From Alphaproteobacteria bacterium (GTDB lineage Bacteria; Pseudomonadota; Alphaproteobacteria; RF32; CAG-239), in assembly GCA_028706255.1 (NCBI GenBank), contig JAQWBS010000001.1, positions 280,563 through 344,562 of the forward strand: a DNA stretch of 64,000 nucleotides. Direction: 5' to 3'. Positions 1-8,954 of this stretch are shown here, one piece after another. The stretch's first letter is position 1. Each line of letters opens with the position of its first letter. Both the position numbers and the translations under genes were made by a program. The notes under the pieces were generated by a model. It did no database searches. It was not told the origin of the DNA and saw nothing but the letters and a program-made list of their open reading frames with translations.

Positions 1-2026
1 CGTCAAACTTTTTCACCCAATAAGGATAGCTCTTTTCCTCAATTTCTTGAAGCTTAATCCCTAAAGCAGAAATAACGGTTTCCAAACGCATCAACCAACG
101 AGATTTAATCATTGGCGTTCCCTCAACCCTATCAGCTCTGGTCAAATAAACCTCTTCTCTAGCAAGCAAAGAAGCAAAGTCTTTTGCTAAAATCCCAATT
201 TGTTTTTCAGGCAGTGGAAAACCAAAATCTTTTTTCATCGGACGTGACATCCAAGGGTCAGCTGAAGAAAGCTTCGGCCAAATCCCTTCATTTCCACCGC
301 CAATAATAATCACATCAAAACTGTTAAACCTAGCTTCAATTGGACCTAAAATTTTCAAACGAGGGTGTGTGCCATAATTTGTACGAACTGTAATCCGACT
401 TAACAAAACTTCAAAGAAATCAAGATATTCTTTTGCTTCAACAGTTTCCAAAACATCTGCTTTTTCATAAAAAGAAGCAAAAAACTTCGCCAATGCAGCA
501 CCATCGTCCCCTCGCCACAGGGCTTGATTTCCATCTTTATCTTTTGTAGCAGACAAACTCACGGCAACCTCAAGATGACAAGCAATCAATTCTTTTAAGG
601 AAACACTGCCTAAATTTAATATTGATTTAAGCTTGGAAAGCTTCTCTTCTAACAAAGAAATAAGTTCAGAAACTTCTTCTGAACAGGCGGGCTTATCTGC
701 ACGCAAAACTTTCTGTTCATATTCCCTAACCGCTTTTCTAACACTTGCTGTTTCCAACCCTAAAGAAACATAAGGGTTTTTTAAAAGTCCAAGCAAATCA
801 ACATTCGTTGCTGTTGGTTCACAAGTTTTCACAATTTGACGTAAAAAAATGCCGATTGGAGTCAAATGGACTGGCTTACCCGCAGAATCATCAACTTTCA
901 CGTCCCATTTTTCAAGTTCATTAGACACTCGGCGTGCAAGGTTTCTATCTGTTGTAACTAAGGCAGCCGTTTTTTCAGGCGTTTCTAAAACTTCTCGCAT
1001 TAACATTGCCACAACCGTTGCCTCAACACGAGAATCTTCACATTCAATCTCTTTAATCCCACGCCAAGCCAAATGAGAAAGATTTTTGTTTTTAACCTCA
1101 CGCCATTTATCAGTCGTTTTTGCGGGACGCATCATTTCAGAAATGAGAATTTCTCGTTGTTCATTGTTTGCTTTTGCAACATCTTGAACATCGCTTCTTT
1201 GAACTTCCAAAAAATCTAATAGTGTTTTAACTTCTTTTTCTGGGTGTGTTTCATCAAGCTCTTGCCAAGATTTTTCATCTAAAAACTTATCCAAACCATT
1301 CAGATAAAGCTCTCCATTTGGAAGCTCTAAAACGGTTTTAATTAAATTTTGCACGGCTGGAAAATTTGCAACATTTCCGGCAACAATAATTCTCTGCGTC
1401 GTTTTGCTTTTCTGCCAAATTTCTTGCTGAATTTCTAAGAGTTGATTATAACGCGAACTGGCATCAACAAGTCCTCTCTCTTTTAAAATCTTAGGCCAAT
1501 CATGTGTAATGATTTCCATAAAGCTTAAAGTTTCAAGCCAATGTGAGGCATATTCTTCAGGAACAAGATTTTTCAAATTATCAAAACTCAAGCCTTCAAA
1601 ATTGACTGTATCAATCATTTTTGACAGTTCTTGAGATAAGAAAAACGCCTGAGGCAAGCTCAATCTTTCCAAACCAAAACTGGAAGACTTCTCCAAAATA
1701 TATTTTGTAAAAAGAAAATCTCGCTCAAAATTGTCGATTGCTGGTGAGAGTTCATTTAATTGGAAAGAAACATTAAAGCCTAAAATTTGCAATTCTTCTT
1801 CCTCAACATCCCCAATTGACAAAATCTTTGGCAACATAGTCGGTTGCAACCCTCGAACTCGAACAAAAGCTTCTTTCAAAGACAAGCAAGCACGACGATT
1901 AGGCATTAAAATTAAAACATCAACAAGCTCCAACAAACAATTTTCATATTGTTTTATTAAAAGTTCAGCCAAGGTGTCTGCAAAAGAACAGCTTGCTGGA
2001 ATGTTAAAAATTTTATGTTTCATCAT
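1..2026 (-). CDS. addB: Double-strand break repair protein AddB, 5' part (3' end beyond window edge)
   Basis: The minus-strand frame is open from the left edge to the ATG pair at 2021-2026, giving about 675 N-terminal residues of a protein usually near 1000. AddB is the helicase-like/nuclease partner of AddA in the AddAB complex that resects double-strand breaks for RecA. The start (MMKHKIFNIPASCSFADT) and the stretch VLILMPNRRACLSLKEAF are the AddB N-terminal signature. HPRLKILGPIEARF followed by IIIGGGNEGIWP (around residues 540-575) is the conserved block of alphaproteobacterial AddB. The C-terminal nuclease domain would lie off the window, as would addA. The start overlaps the 3' end of the upstream ABC exporter gene, so the two are probably cotranscribed. 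Confidence 0.9.
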   Translation of the reverse strand, partial: MMKHKIFNIPASCSFADTLAELLIKQYENCLLELVDVLILMPNRRACLSLKEAFVRVRGLQPTMLPKILSIGDVEEEELQILGFNVSFQLNELSPAIDNFERDFLFTKYILEKSSSFGLERLSLPQAFFLSQELSKMIDTVNFEGLSFDNLKNLVPEEYASHWLETLSFMEIITHDWPKILKERGLVDASSRYNQLLEIQQEIWQKSKTTQRIIVAGNVANFPAVQNLIKTVLELPNGELYLNGLDKFLDEKSWQELDETHPEKEVKTLLDFLEVQRSDVQDVAKANNEQREILISEMMRPAKTTDKWREVKNKNLSHLAWRGIKEIECEDSRVEATVVAMLMREVLETPEKTAALVTTDRNLARRVSNELEKWDVKVDDSAGKPVHLTPIGIFLRQIVKTCEPTATNVDLLGLLKNPYVSLGLETASVRKAVREYEQKVLRADKPACSEEVSELISLLEEKLSKLKSILNLGSVSLKELIACHLEVAVSLSATKDKDGNQALWRGDDGAALAKFFASFYEKADVLETVEAKEYLDFFEVLLSRITVRTNYGTHPRLKILGPIEARFNSFDVIIIGGGNEGIWPKLSSADPWMSRPMKKDFGFPLPEKQIGILAKDFASLLAREEVYLTRADRVEGTPMIKSRWLMRLETVISALGIKLQEIEEKSYPYWVKKFD

Positions 2027-3767
2027 CAATTTTTAAGAACCCTTCTGATTGCATTTTATAAAAATTATAAAAAACACCTTTTTCTTTCAGCAATTCTTTT
2101 TGTGTTCCTTTTTCAAGGATTTTTCCTTTACTCATCACCACAATTCTATCCATTTCTTTCAAGGTTGAAAGTCTGTGCGCAACGGCAATCACTGTTTTTC
2201 GCTTCATCAAATCTTTCAAGGCTTTTTGAATATAAAACTCACTTTCACTATCTAAGGCTGAAGTTGCTTCATCTAAAATCAAAATTGGAGCATCTTGCAA
2301 AATGGCTCGTGCAATAGAAATTCGCTGCCTTTCACCACCAGAAAGCATCACCCCTTTTTCACCAACCTTACTGTCATAGCCTTGCGGAAGCTCCATAATA
2401 AATTCATGACAGAAAGCTTTTTTAGCCGCTGAAATAGCTTGCTCATCACTTGCCTTTGGAAAGCCATATTTGATATTTTCCATAATTGAACGATTAAAAA
2501 GCAGAGGTTCTTGAGGAATGAGAGAGATATTTTTTCGCAAAGACTTTTGAGTAACTTTAGCAACCTCTTGCTCATCAATTAAAATTTGCCCTTTCGTCAA
2601 ATCATAATATCTTGAAATAAGTTTAATAAGCGTAGATTTTCCAGAACCAGATTTTCCAACTAAGCCAATTTTTTCTTTTGGTCTGATATTAAGCGTAAAC
2701 CCACTAAACAAATTTTTCTTGCCGTCATATGCAAAAGAAATTTTATCAAATTTAATTTTCCCTTCCGTAACCTGAATCTTTTTTGCCCCGTCAATGTCTT
2801 TAACCTCTGCATCTTGATAAAGAAATTCAATCCCGTCTTTAAGCTCTCCAAAATTTCGGAGTAAGCTTGTTAATTCATAACTAAACTCTTTAATACTAGA
2901 CGTTAAAATATTGATAGAGGAAAAAATAAACACGATGTGAGTCACGCTTAAATCTGCAACGTACCACGCATAAAAAACCGCTAAATAGAAAGAGAAAGAC
3001 AATGAGTCATAAAGCAGATTACTTTGATAAGCAATCTTACGCCTTCTATTCGCAGAAATATTCCAAAATCTTAGAAACTTTTTGAAGCTAGAATAAATAT
3101 AGAGCCTCTCATGAGCCACATTAGCAAAAGATTTCACAGAAAAGGCATTGTTAATGGCATCAGATAAAACACCAATGGCCTGTCCTTCAAGCTCTGATTC
3201 TTTTTGAGAATCACTAATCATTGCCATTCTTTTCTTGGTTGTATAACTGATAGCAACAAGAGAAGTTAAAAAATAAAACAAAGCTAAATAAGCATTCATA
3301 AAGGCAATAATCGCTAACGTAATAGCAAACGTTGAAAAAATTCGAATAAATGCAATCAGACGATAATAGCCATTAATGATATTGTTCGTGATTTTATTAA
3401 ATTTTGAAATAATATTGCCCGACATTTCTCTTACAAAAAAAGAAATAGACTGACTCAACACTTGTTTAGAGAGATTATTCATCACATTAGATTGAAATTT
3501 GATGAAAAAAATTGTTTCACAAACATGTGAAAGATACATCAAAAAAGAACCACCTAATGTCGCAAAGAACAAAAAAGCTGAAAGCATTAAAAGCTGGTGA
3601 AGTTTTCCTTCCTTAGATAACTCTTCAGCTACAACGCCAACCATTTCCGCACCGATATAAACAGAAAGTCGTGAAACAGCAAAAGTAGAAGCAAAAAGCA
3701 AAAGACTAAAAATCGAGAGTCTTCTAATTTTTTTCACCTGTAAGAGAAGAAAATCAAAAACGTTCAA
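2013..3767 (-). CDS. ABC exporter, MsbA/multidrug type (fused TMD-NBD)
   Basis: A half-transporter of 584 residues with an N-terminal six-helix membrane domain (about residues 15-310) and a C-terminal ATPase domain. The ATPase carries Walker A GKSGSGKST (about 370), signature LSGGERQRI (about 475), Walker B ILILDEATS (about 497) and H-loop AHRLS. This architecture belongs to homodimeric exporters of lipids or hydrophobic compounds; the lipid A flippase MsbA is the closest functional idea, but substrate cannot be read from sequence. The gene follows rdgB closely and its last codons overlap the start of addB, so it is part of a minus-strand run rdgB-ABC-addB. Confidence 0.85.
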   Translation of the reverse strand: MNVFDFLLLQVKKIRRLSIFSLLLFASTFAVSRLSVYIGAEMVGVVAEELSKEGKLHQLLMLSAFLFFATLGGSFLMYLSHVCETIFFIKFQSNVMNNLSKQVLSQSISFFVREMSGNIISKFNKITNNIINGYYRLIAFIRIFSTFAITLAIIAFMNAYLALFYFLTSLVAISYTTKKRMAMISDSQKESELEGQAIGVLSDAINNAFSVKSFANVAHERLYIYSSFKKFLRFWNISANRRRKIAYQSNLLYDSLSFSFYLAVFYAWYVADLSVTHIVFIFSSINILTSSIKEFSYELTSLLRNFGELKDGIEFLYQDAEVKDIDGAKKIQVTEGKIKFDKISFAYDGKKNLFSGFTLNIRPKEKIGLVGKSGSGKSTLIKLISRYYDLTKGQILIDEQEVAKVTQKSLRKNISLIPQEPLLFNRSIMENIKYGFPKASDEQAISAAKKAFCHEFIMELPQGYDSKVGEKGVMLSGGERQRISIARAILQDAPILILDEATSALDSESEFYIQKALKDLMKRKTVIAVAHRLSTLKEMDRIVVMSKGKILEKGTQKELLKEKGVFYNFYKMQSEGFLKIDDET

Positions 3768-3776
3768 CAGATTCTC

Positions 3777-4364
3777 CTATTTTTCAGTTTTAATATATTC
3801 AATAAGCTTTTGAAGGGCACGTCCACGATGAGACATCTTATTTTTTTCCTCTTGAGAAATTTCTGCAAATGTCTGAGATAAATTTTCAGGAACAAATAGA
3901 GCATCAAATCCAAAACCATCTTTCCCTTTTTTACTTTCCGCAATCTTACCTTCAACTTTTCCTTCGAAAATTTTTGTTTTTCCATTTGGTGATGTAAGTG
4001 CTAAAACACAAACAAAGGCAGCGCTTCTATCTTTAGATTCAGCTTGAGAAAGTTCTTCAAGAAGCATATCCATACCCTTATCAAAATCACGATTTGGTGC
4101 ATAGCGGGCCGAATAAACTCCAGGGCGTCCATTCAGGGCTTTCACACATAACCCAGAATCATCTGCCAAAGACCAAAAACCAGTTTCTTTTGCAAAATGT
4201 TCAGATTTTAAACGAGCATTTTCTTCAAACGTTGTTCCTGTTTCTTCAACATCACCCAAATGAAGTTCAGCTGCAGACTCAACTTCAACCCCTAAAGGTT
4301 CTAAAATCTTTTTAATCTCTTTAATTTTGCCTAAATTATGACTAGCAACTATAATTCTATCCAT
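3777..4364 (-). CDS. rdgB: dITP/XTP pyrophosphatase (RdgB/HAM1)
   Basis: House-cleaning NTPase that hydrolyses dITP, ITP and XTP to monophosphates so that deaminated purines do not enter nucleic acids. The N-terminus IVASHNLGKIKEI contains the SHNxGK substrate-binding motif. LADDSGLCV and GRPGVYSARYA are the catalytic and purine-binding blocks, and the C-terminal MSHRGRAL is also conserved. The ATG at 4364 gives 195 residues, the usual family length, and has a GAGG ribosome site seven bases upstream; the longer reading from 4412 adds 16 non-conserved residues. It lies downstream of rph in the common alphaproteobacterial rph-rdgB order. Confidence 0.95.
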   Translation of the reverse strand: MDRIIVASHNLGKIKEIKKILEPLGVEVESAAELHLGDVEETGTTFEENARLKSEHFAKETGFWSLADDSGLCVKALNGRPGVYSARYAPNRDFDKGMDMLLEELSQAESKDRSAAFVCVLALTSPNGKTKIFEGKVEGKIAESKKGKDGFGFDALFVPENLSQTFAEISQEEKNKMSHRGRALQKLIEYIKTEK

Positions 4365-4466
4365 TTTTTTCCTCAAATATAAAACGCTAATAAATACCAC
4401 ATTAAAAACCAAACTTTATAATACGATACCATTTATATGCTCCGTAAAACAGCTTTTCTCACACAT

Positions 4467-5171
4467 CTAAAGAACTTCCTTCTGTTTTGCAACAAGCTCC
4501 TTAATGCCTTCTTTTGCTAAAGTAAAAAGTTCAGCAAATTCTACTTCTGAAAAAGGGTCTTCTTCCGCTGTTCCTTGAATTTCGACAATCTTTCCACTTT
4601 CTGTCAGCACAAAGTTCATATCCGCTTGAGCAGAAGAATCTTCAATATAGTCCACATCTAAAACCGCCTCTTCTTTATAAATTGCACAAGAAACAGCTGC
4701 CACAAATTCTTTAATTGGATTTTCTTTAATTTTTTTGTCTTTTAACAATTTTTCAATCGCATAATGAAGTGCAACAAAACCTCCTGTAATAGAAGCTGTT
4801 CTTGTTCCACCATCTGCTTGAATGACATCACAGTCGATACAAATTGAAATATCTTTCATCAACTTCAAATCAACAACCGCCCGCAACGCGCGACCAACAA
4901 GACGTTGAATTTCCTGTGTGCGACCAGAAGGTGATTTTGTTTCACGGCTCACTCTTGTTTGAGTTGAACGAGGCAGCATACCATATTCCGCCGTAATCCA
5001 CCCACGATTTTGACCTTTAAGCCAATTTGGTATTTTTTCTTCAACACTTGCAGTGCAAAGCACATGCGTATTCCCAAACTTAATGAGGCAAGAGCCTTCC
5101 GCATAAGGATTATAATGCGGGATAATCTCAACTTTTCTCATTTCGTCATTTTGACGACCAGAATGTCTCAT
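4467..5171 (-). CDS. rph: Ribonuclease PH
   Basis: Phosphorolytic 3'-5' exoribonuclease that trims tRNA 3' ends. Motifs seen are [22 protein letters not shown] (phosphate and RNA binding) and [19 protein letters not shown]. The ATG at 5171 starts [16 protein letters not shown], which matches the family N-terminus, gives 234 residues (typical about 238) and is preceded by AAGGA; the upstream extension to 5228 is not conserved. It is followed by rdgB on the same strand, the usual pairing. Confidence 0.95.
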   Translation of the reverse strand: MRHSGRQNDEMRKVEIIPHYNPYAEGSCLIKFGNTHVLCTASVEEKIPNWLKGQNRGWITAEYGMLPRSTQTRVSRETKSPSGRTQEIQRLVGRALRAVVDLKLMKDISICIDCDVIQADGGTRTASITGGFVALHYAIEKLLKDKKIKENPIKEFVAAVSCAIYKEEAVLDVDYIEDSSAQADMNFVLTESGKIVEIQGTAEEDPFSEVEFAELFTLAKEGIKELVAKQKEVL

Positions 5172-5310
5172 TTTAAACTTCCTTAAATAATGCAACTGAA
5201 TTTGATATAAATCTATTCTAAATCCCAACCTTGGGCAAGTGATATTTAAAAAATGAGAACAAATTTAAATAAAGAAAAAAATTACAAGTAGAAATAAATT
5301 ATATAATTTT

Positions 5311-7344
5311 TTATATGTGACCAGTATGGAACAACTGATAATACTTTTGAATTGCACCTCCTTCAACAGTCCAACTAAAATCTTTTTCCATATCTCTTTT
5401 TTGGATTTCTTTTATTTTTGCTTTGTCAGTGTAAAAAACCTTAAGCGCTTTTTGCATAGTTTCAGTGAAGGCATTTTCATTGTTCCTCAATCTTTTTGCT
5501 GTGAGATTATTCCCAAAAACACGCCTTTTATCCACAAAGAAGACTTCTGTTCTAAACCCATCAAGATTATCTTCAATGGTATCAACCAAACCACCTGTTG
5601 ATGTTGTAATTGGAATTGTACCTTTTGCCATTGCTTCCATCTGTGTTAAACCGCAAGGTTCAAAACGACAAGGCATTAAATAAAAATCTGAAGCAAGCTG
5701 AATGGAATAAGCAAATTGGTCACGATATCCATAGAAAACAAAAACTCTCTCTCCAGCAGTTTTGTTAATTTTTGTGATATCATCTTTAAGCTTTTTAAGC
5801 ATCTTATAATAGATAACATCTCCTGCCCCACCCAGAAGGAAAATTGGAAATTTTGCAAAATTTTCCTTGAAATCCTTAGCAATATTCAAAATGGCCTGAG
5901 CAGCAATATCATAACCTTTTTGCTCTGCCAAACGGCTCGTTGCCGAAATAACGGGAATTTCTTCAATGTTTTTGAGTTTTGAGAGATCTGCAAAATCATA
6001 AAGCTCTGTCTTTGGTAAAACTTTGTCCTTAAACTTTTTATCTGTCGCAATTTTGGATAAGAGCTTGATAAATTCTTTTTTATTATGGAGCTTACGTTCC
6101 ACAGTTGAGGTATCGTAAGACATAAAATCTGATGAACCAACAAAATAATCATTGATAGATTTCACTTTTGTCTCATTTGGAGAAATAAGGCTTTTTTCAT
6201 AACCATTCACAATACCAAAGAAATTTCTGTGATCTTTACGCATTTTCAAAATATCACGAAAATCTAATCCGAACTTAAGTTCTTTAGAGACCTCTTCTAA
6301 ATAGTTTTTAGAAACAGTAACAATTCTATCTGCTAAATGGAAGTTTGTTGATGCCTGATTATAGCAATCATGAACAATGAGCGTGTTTGTCATGCGTGGG
6401 TTGCTGTTTTTAATGGCTTTCGCATTTTTAAAAACAAGGTTGGAAACATTATCATAAAGAGAGTTCAAAATTTTGGAAGTGTTATGATAGTCCCACCCTT
6501 GATAGCCCAAATGATGAGCAATGTGAATAATAGGAACGTCACGAATTTGCTCAGCAAGATAAAGGCTCATATCCCCTGTGTAAGCTTTTGCCGTAGTTAA
6601 ATACTTCGTCAAACCTGCCAAAGCACCACTATGCCAATCATTAGCAATCACAATGTTCGGACGTTTTATTTTATCTGTGCGATATTCACAAATATCCTTT
6701 AAGATGGTATAGACTGCTTTAGAAAAGAAGGCAAATCTTTCAACCTCATTAACACCATGCTCATTATAAACATAGCAACCATCTTGAGCTGTTGAATTTT
6801 CAGCATGAGGATTAATTGAAAAATAACGGTCATTTTCTAAAAAAAGATAATCTGTTCCAGAAAAGTTTCCTTGATAAACCGTAACTTTATTTGCAATAAG
6901 TTTTTTACCTTTACCAATAAAAGGCACATTAAAAATTGCAATTTTTTTAAGCTTTATTTGATTACTCTCACTGCCGAAATAGACACCTTTTTCAAACCGA
7001 CATTGCTTCTTTTTGGTATCTCCAAGATAAAGCGGCGTAATGATAGAAACTTTTTCTCCCTGTGGCCCATATTTTCGATTATAAGCCTCAGGAAGTTCGG
7101 AAGCAATCACCCCTAACCCACCAATTTTCATAAAAGTTGCAGTTTCAGCGGAAACCATCCACGCCTCGACCTTGAAAATTTCAGGCCAAACATCTTTAGA
7201 GAGGCATTGTTTTCGAGAAAAATCTTGTAGTTCTTTTATTAATGGACTGGCAGGGACACTATATGAAACGGTAAATTTAGTTTTGTTAAAGCTCTCTGGC
7301 AGGAAACTTTGCAGACTCCTGTTTTCTAAATCTGAAGGTGTCAT
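5311..7344 (-). CDS. glgA: Glycogen/starch synthase (GT5 family)
   Basis: Transfers glucose from ADP- or UDP-glucose to the end of an alpha-1,4-glucan. About 677 residues, longer than the roughly 480 of E. coli GlgA. The GT5 catalytic domain begins near residue 60 after a non-conserved leader: KIGGLGVIASELP is the nucleotide-sugar KxGGL motif, IANDWHSGAL is the DWH segment of GT5, TSRLAEQKGYD begins the second Rossmann domain, and EPCGLTQMEAMAKGT carries the E-x7-E retaining motif, followed by STGGL. ATG at 7344 is preferred over TTG at 7350, though both have weak ribosome sites. No other glycogen genes lie beside it, so its role as storage-glucan synthase is inferred from the family. Confidence 0.85.
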   Translation of the reverse strand: MTPSDLENRSLQSFLPESFNKTKFTVSYSVPASPLIKELQDFSRKQCLSKDVWPEIFKVEAWMVSAETATFMKIGGLGVIASELPEAYNRKYGPQGEKVSIITPLYLGDTKKKQCRFEKGVYFGSESNQIKLKKIAIFNVPFIGKGKKLIANKVTVYQGNFSGTDYLFLENDRYFSINPHAENSTAQDGCYVYNEHGVNEVERFAFFSKAVYTILKDICEYRTDKIKRPNIVIANDWHSGALAGLTKYLTTAKAYTGDMSLYLAEQIRDVPIIHIAHHLGYQGWDYHNTSKILNSLYDNVSNLVFKNAKAIKNSNPRMTNTLIVHDCYNQASTNFHLADRIVTVSKNYLEEVSKELKFGLDFRDILKMRKDHRNFFGIVNGYEKSLISPNETKVKSINDYFVGSSDFMSYDTSTVERKLHNKKEFIKLLSKIATDKKFKDKVLPKTELYDFADLSKLKNIEEIPVISATSRLAEQKGYDIAAQAILNIAKDFKENFAKFPIFLLGGAGDVIYYKMLKKLKDDITKINKTAGERVFVFYGYRDQFAYSIQLASDFYLMPCRFEPCGLTQMEAMAKGTIPITTSTGGLVDTIEDNLDGFRTEVFFVDKRRVFGNNLTAKRLRNNENAFTETMQKALKVFYTDKAKIKEIQKRDMEKDFSWTVEGGAIQKYYQLFHTGHI

Positions 7345-7492
7345 ATCCAATCTTTCTATCTAAAAATTTCATTAGTAATTTATGATAAGCTCAAAGTAAC
7401 ATAATAATATATATTTTACAATATTGACTTATACATTTTTAATAACTAATTTAAAGGTAATGAATTTTTGGTTAAATAAGATTGAGGAAGAG

Positions 7493-8092
7493 ATGAAAAA
7501 AGACAATAAAGAAGATTTTGCAGAAGAAATAAAAGAGGAAGAGATTTCAGCAGAAACCACTCTTAACGCTGAACAAGAAACAAGCAAAGAACAAGAAACT
7601 TCTCTTGAATCAGAGAACGAAAATGAAACAAGAATAGAAGTTGATGTTGAAGCCCTTCAAGAAGAAAATAAAAAACTTCGAGAAGACTATCTGCGTGCTT
7701 TTGCCGATGCAGAAAACACCAAAAAAAGAGCTCTTCAAGAAATTGAAAAGAATAATAAGTTTGCCATTTCTTCTTTCGCTAAAAATTTGCTTTCTGTTGC
7801 AGATAATATGCAACGTGCCGTTAACAGTGTGAGTGAAGACGCCTCTGAAGAATGTCAAAACCTCTTAAAAGGGGTTGAGTTAACACAAAACGAATTAGCA
7901 AAAGTTTTTGAGAAATTTTCAATTAAAAAAATGGAAATTCTCGACACAATTTTTGACCCTAATTTTCATCAGGTTGTGCAAGAGGTTGAAGATAAAACAA
8001 AGCCCGCTGGCACAATTATTGCTGAACTTCAATCTGGCTATATGATAAATGATAGAATTTTACGTGAAGCTATTGTTGTTGTCACAAAATAA
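7493..8092 (+). CDS. grpE: Nucleotide exchange factor GrpE
   Basis: Co-chaperone that releases ADP from DnaK. Residues 1-50 form a highly acidic tail rich in E; EENKKLREDYLRAFADAENTKKRALQEIEK is the long dimerisation coiled coil, quoted in part: LREDYLRAFADAENTKKRA. The C-terminal beta domain has KMEILDTIFDPNFHQVVQ and ends ILREAIVVVTK, close to the family ending. ATG at 7493 is chosen because GAGGAAGAG lies just upstream and the 199-residue product fits the family; in-frame ATGs at 7424 and 7460 would add a hydrophobic, non-conserved leader. hrcA, the common upstream neighbour, is absent; glgA is divergent. Confidence 0.93.
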   Translation: MKKDNKEDFAEEIKEEEISAETTLNAEQETSKEQETSLESENENETRIEVDVEALQEENKKLREDYLRAFADAENTKKRALQEIEKNNKFAISSFAKNLLSVADNMQRAVNSVSEDASEECQNLLKGVELTQNELAKVFEKFSIKKMEILDTIFDPNFHQVVQEVEDKTKPAGTIIAELQSGYMINDRILREAIVVVTK

Positions 8093-8111
8093 GCTATAAA
8101 TTCGCAACAAA

Positions 8112-8138
8112 AAAAGACCTCTAAATAGAGGTCTTTTT
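8112..8138. terminator. Bidirectional terminator between grpE and outer-membrane gene
   Basis: Inverted repeat AAAGACCTCT / AGAGGTCTTT with a short AAAT loop, flanked by A-run and T-run. It lies between the convergent ends of grpE and the barrel gene and can serve both. Confidence 0.8.
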
Positions 8139-8156
8139 CTTATGCTTAAGTGAAAA

Positions 8157-8711
8157 TTAGAAGCTATATCTAACACCTAAAGTGGCATCAAGAACACTGT
8201 CTAAGCCTTTCACATCAACCCAAGAGTTTTTAACCATTGCACGAACAGCAACATCGCTTGTCACATTATATTGCAAGCCGCCACCAATACGTCCATACCA
8301 ACCATCATCGCTGCCTTTTTCAACAGCATTTTTGGCGCTATATCTGTAATTACCCGTACCAACTAAACCCAAAAGTTCAAATTTTTGAGAACAACCCAAT
8401 GGCAAATGACCAATAGCGTCAAGCCCCAAAACTCTATACTTTGATTTTGTTTTCAAACCAGCATGGCTTTTTGATTCATTAAATGTTTGTTGATACAAAC
8501 CTTCAACACTGAAGAATTTATTGATTTGAGTTCCAATAACCAAAGCAGGGGAATTAAAGTTTTTCTGCAAAGCTTTTTTATTGTCACCCTTATATTCTGC
8601 ACGAGAATAAACATAATCCAAACCGACAATAGGCTTAACACTTAATTCTGCAGCTTTTGCAGTGAAAGCACACAACAAAGATGCAACTGTAACAAATAGA
8701 AATTTTTTCAT
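8157..8711 (-). CDS. Outer-membrane beta-barrel protein (OmpA-like/porin opacity type)
   Basis: 184 residues with a clear Sec signal peptide (MKKFLFVTVASLLCAFTAKA, cleavage before AELSV). The mature part alternates polar and hydrophobic residues as in an eight-stranded barrel, with repeated GLD, GTGNYRY and GRIGGGLQYN turns, and ends VLDATLGVRYSF with a terminal phenylalanine, the BamA recognition signal. This is the general fold of small opacity-type surface proteins; no specific function can be assigned. GGAGG stands just before the ATG. It forms a single-gene unit between ftsK and grpE. Confidence 0.75.
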   Translation of the reverse strand: MKKFLFVTVASLLCAFTAKAAELSVKPIVGLDYVYSRAEYKGDNKKALQKNFNSPALVIGTQINKFFSVEGLYQQTFNESKSHAGLKTKSKYRVLGLDAIGHLPLGCSQKFELLGLVGTGNYRYSAKNAVEKGSDDGWYGRIGGGLQYNVTSDVAVRAMVKNSWVDVKGLDSVLDATLGVRYSF

Positions 8712-8954
8712 ATAACCTCCGTTAAGTTTTTTATATTTATATCAATTAATGATATAAGTCTTAATCGTTAAAAGTGCAATATTTAAATTTTAACCTCAAA
8801 TAGTCAAGATTATGAAACCTTGACCCTTTTGGTTTTCAAAAACCAACAAAATAAAATGCACAACGAAAGATATATAATCCCCCTTTCGCAATTATCAAGA
8901 GGGTTTTACACTAAAAATTGTAAATATTTGTAAAAACAGATGAAAATTTTTTAA

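Noticed and set aside
1731..2036. Plus-strand open frames opposite addB and the ABC gene
   Set aside because: They are antisense shadows of a clear AddB frame with no ribosome site or family resemblance.
4930..4950. TGTTTCACG inside rph resembling a parS half-site
   Set aside because: Only the left nine bases match and the right arm is unrelated. It encodes the ordinary VSRET of RNase PH.
8810..8850. Hairpin TTGGTTTT / AAAACCAA downstream of ftsK
   Set aside because: No T-run follows on the ftsK strand and no gene needs it on the other, so it is not called as a terminator. The 8712-8954 gap otherwise shows nothing I can support.
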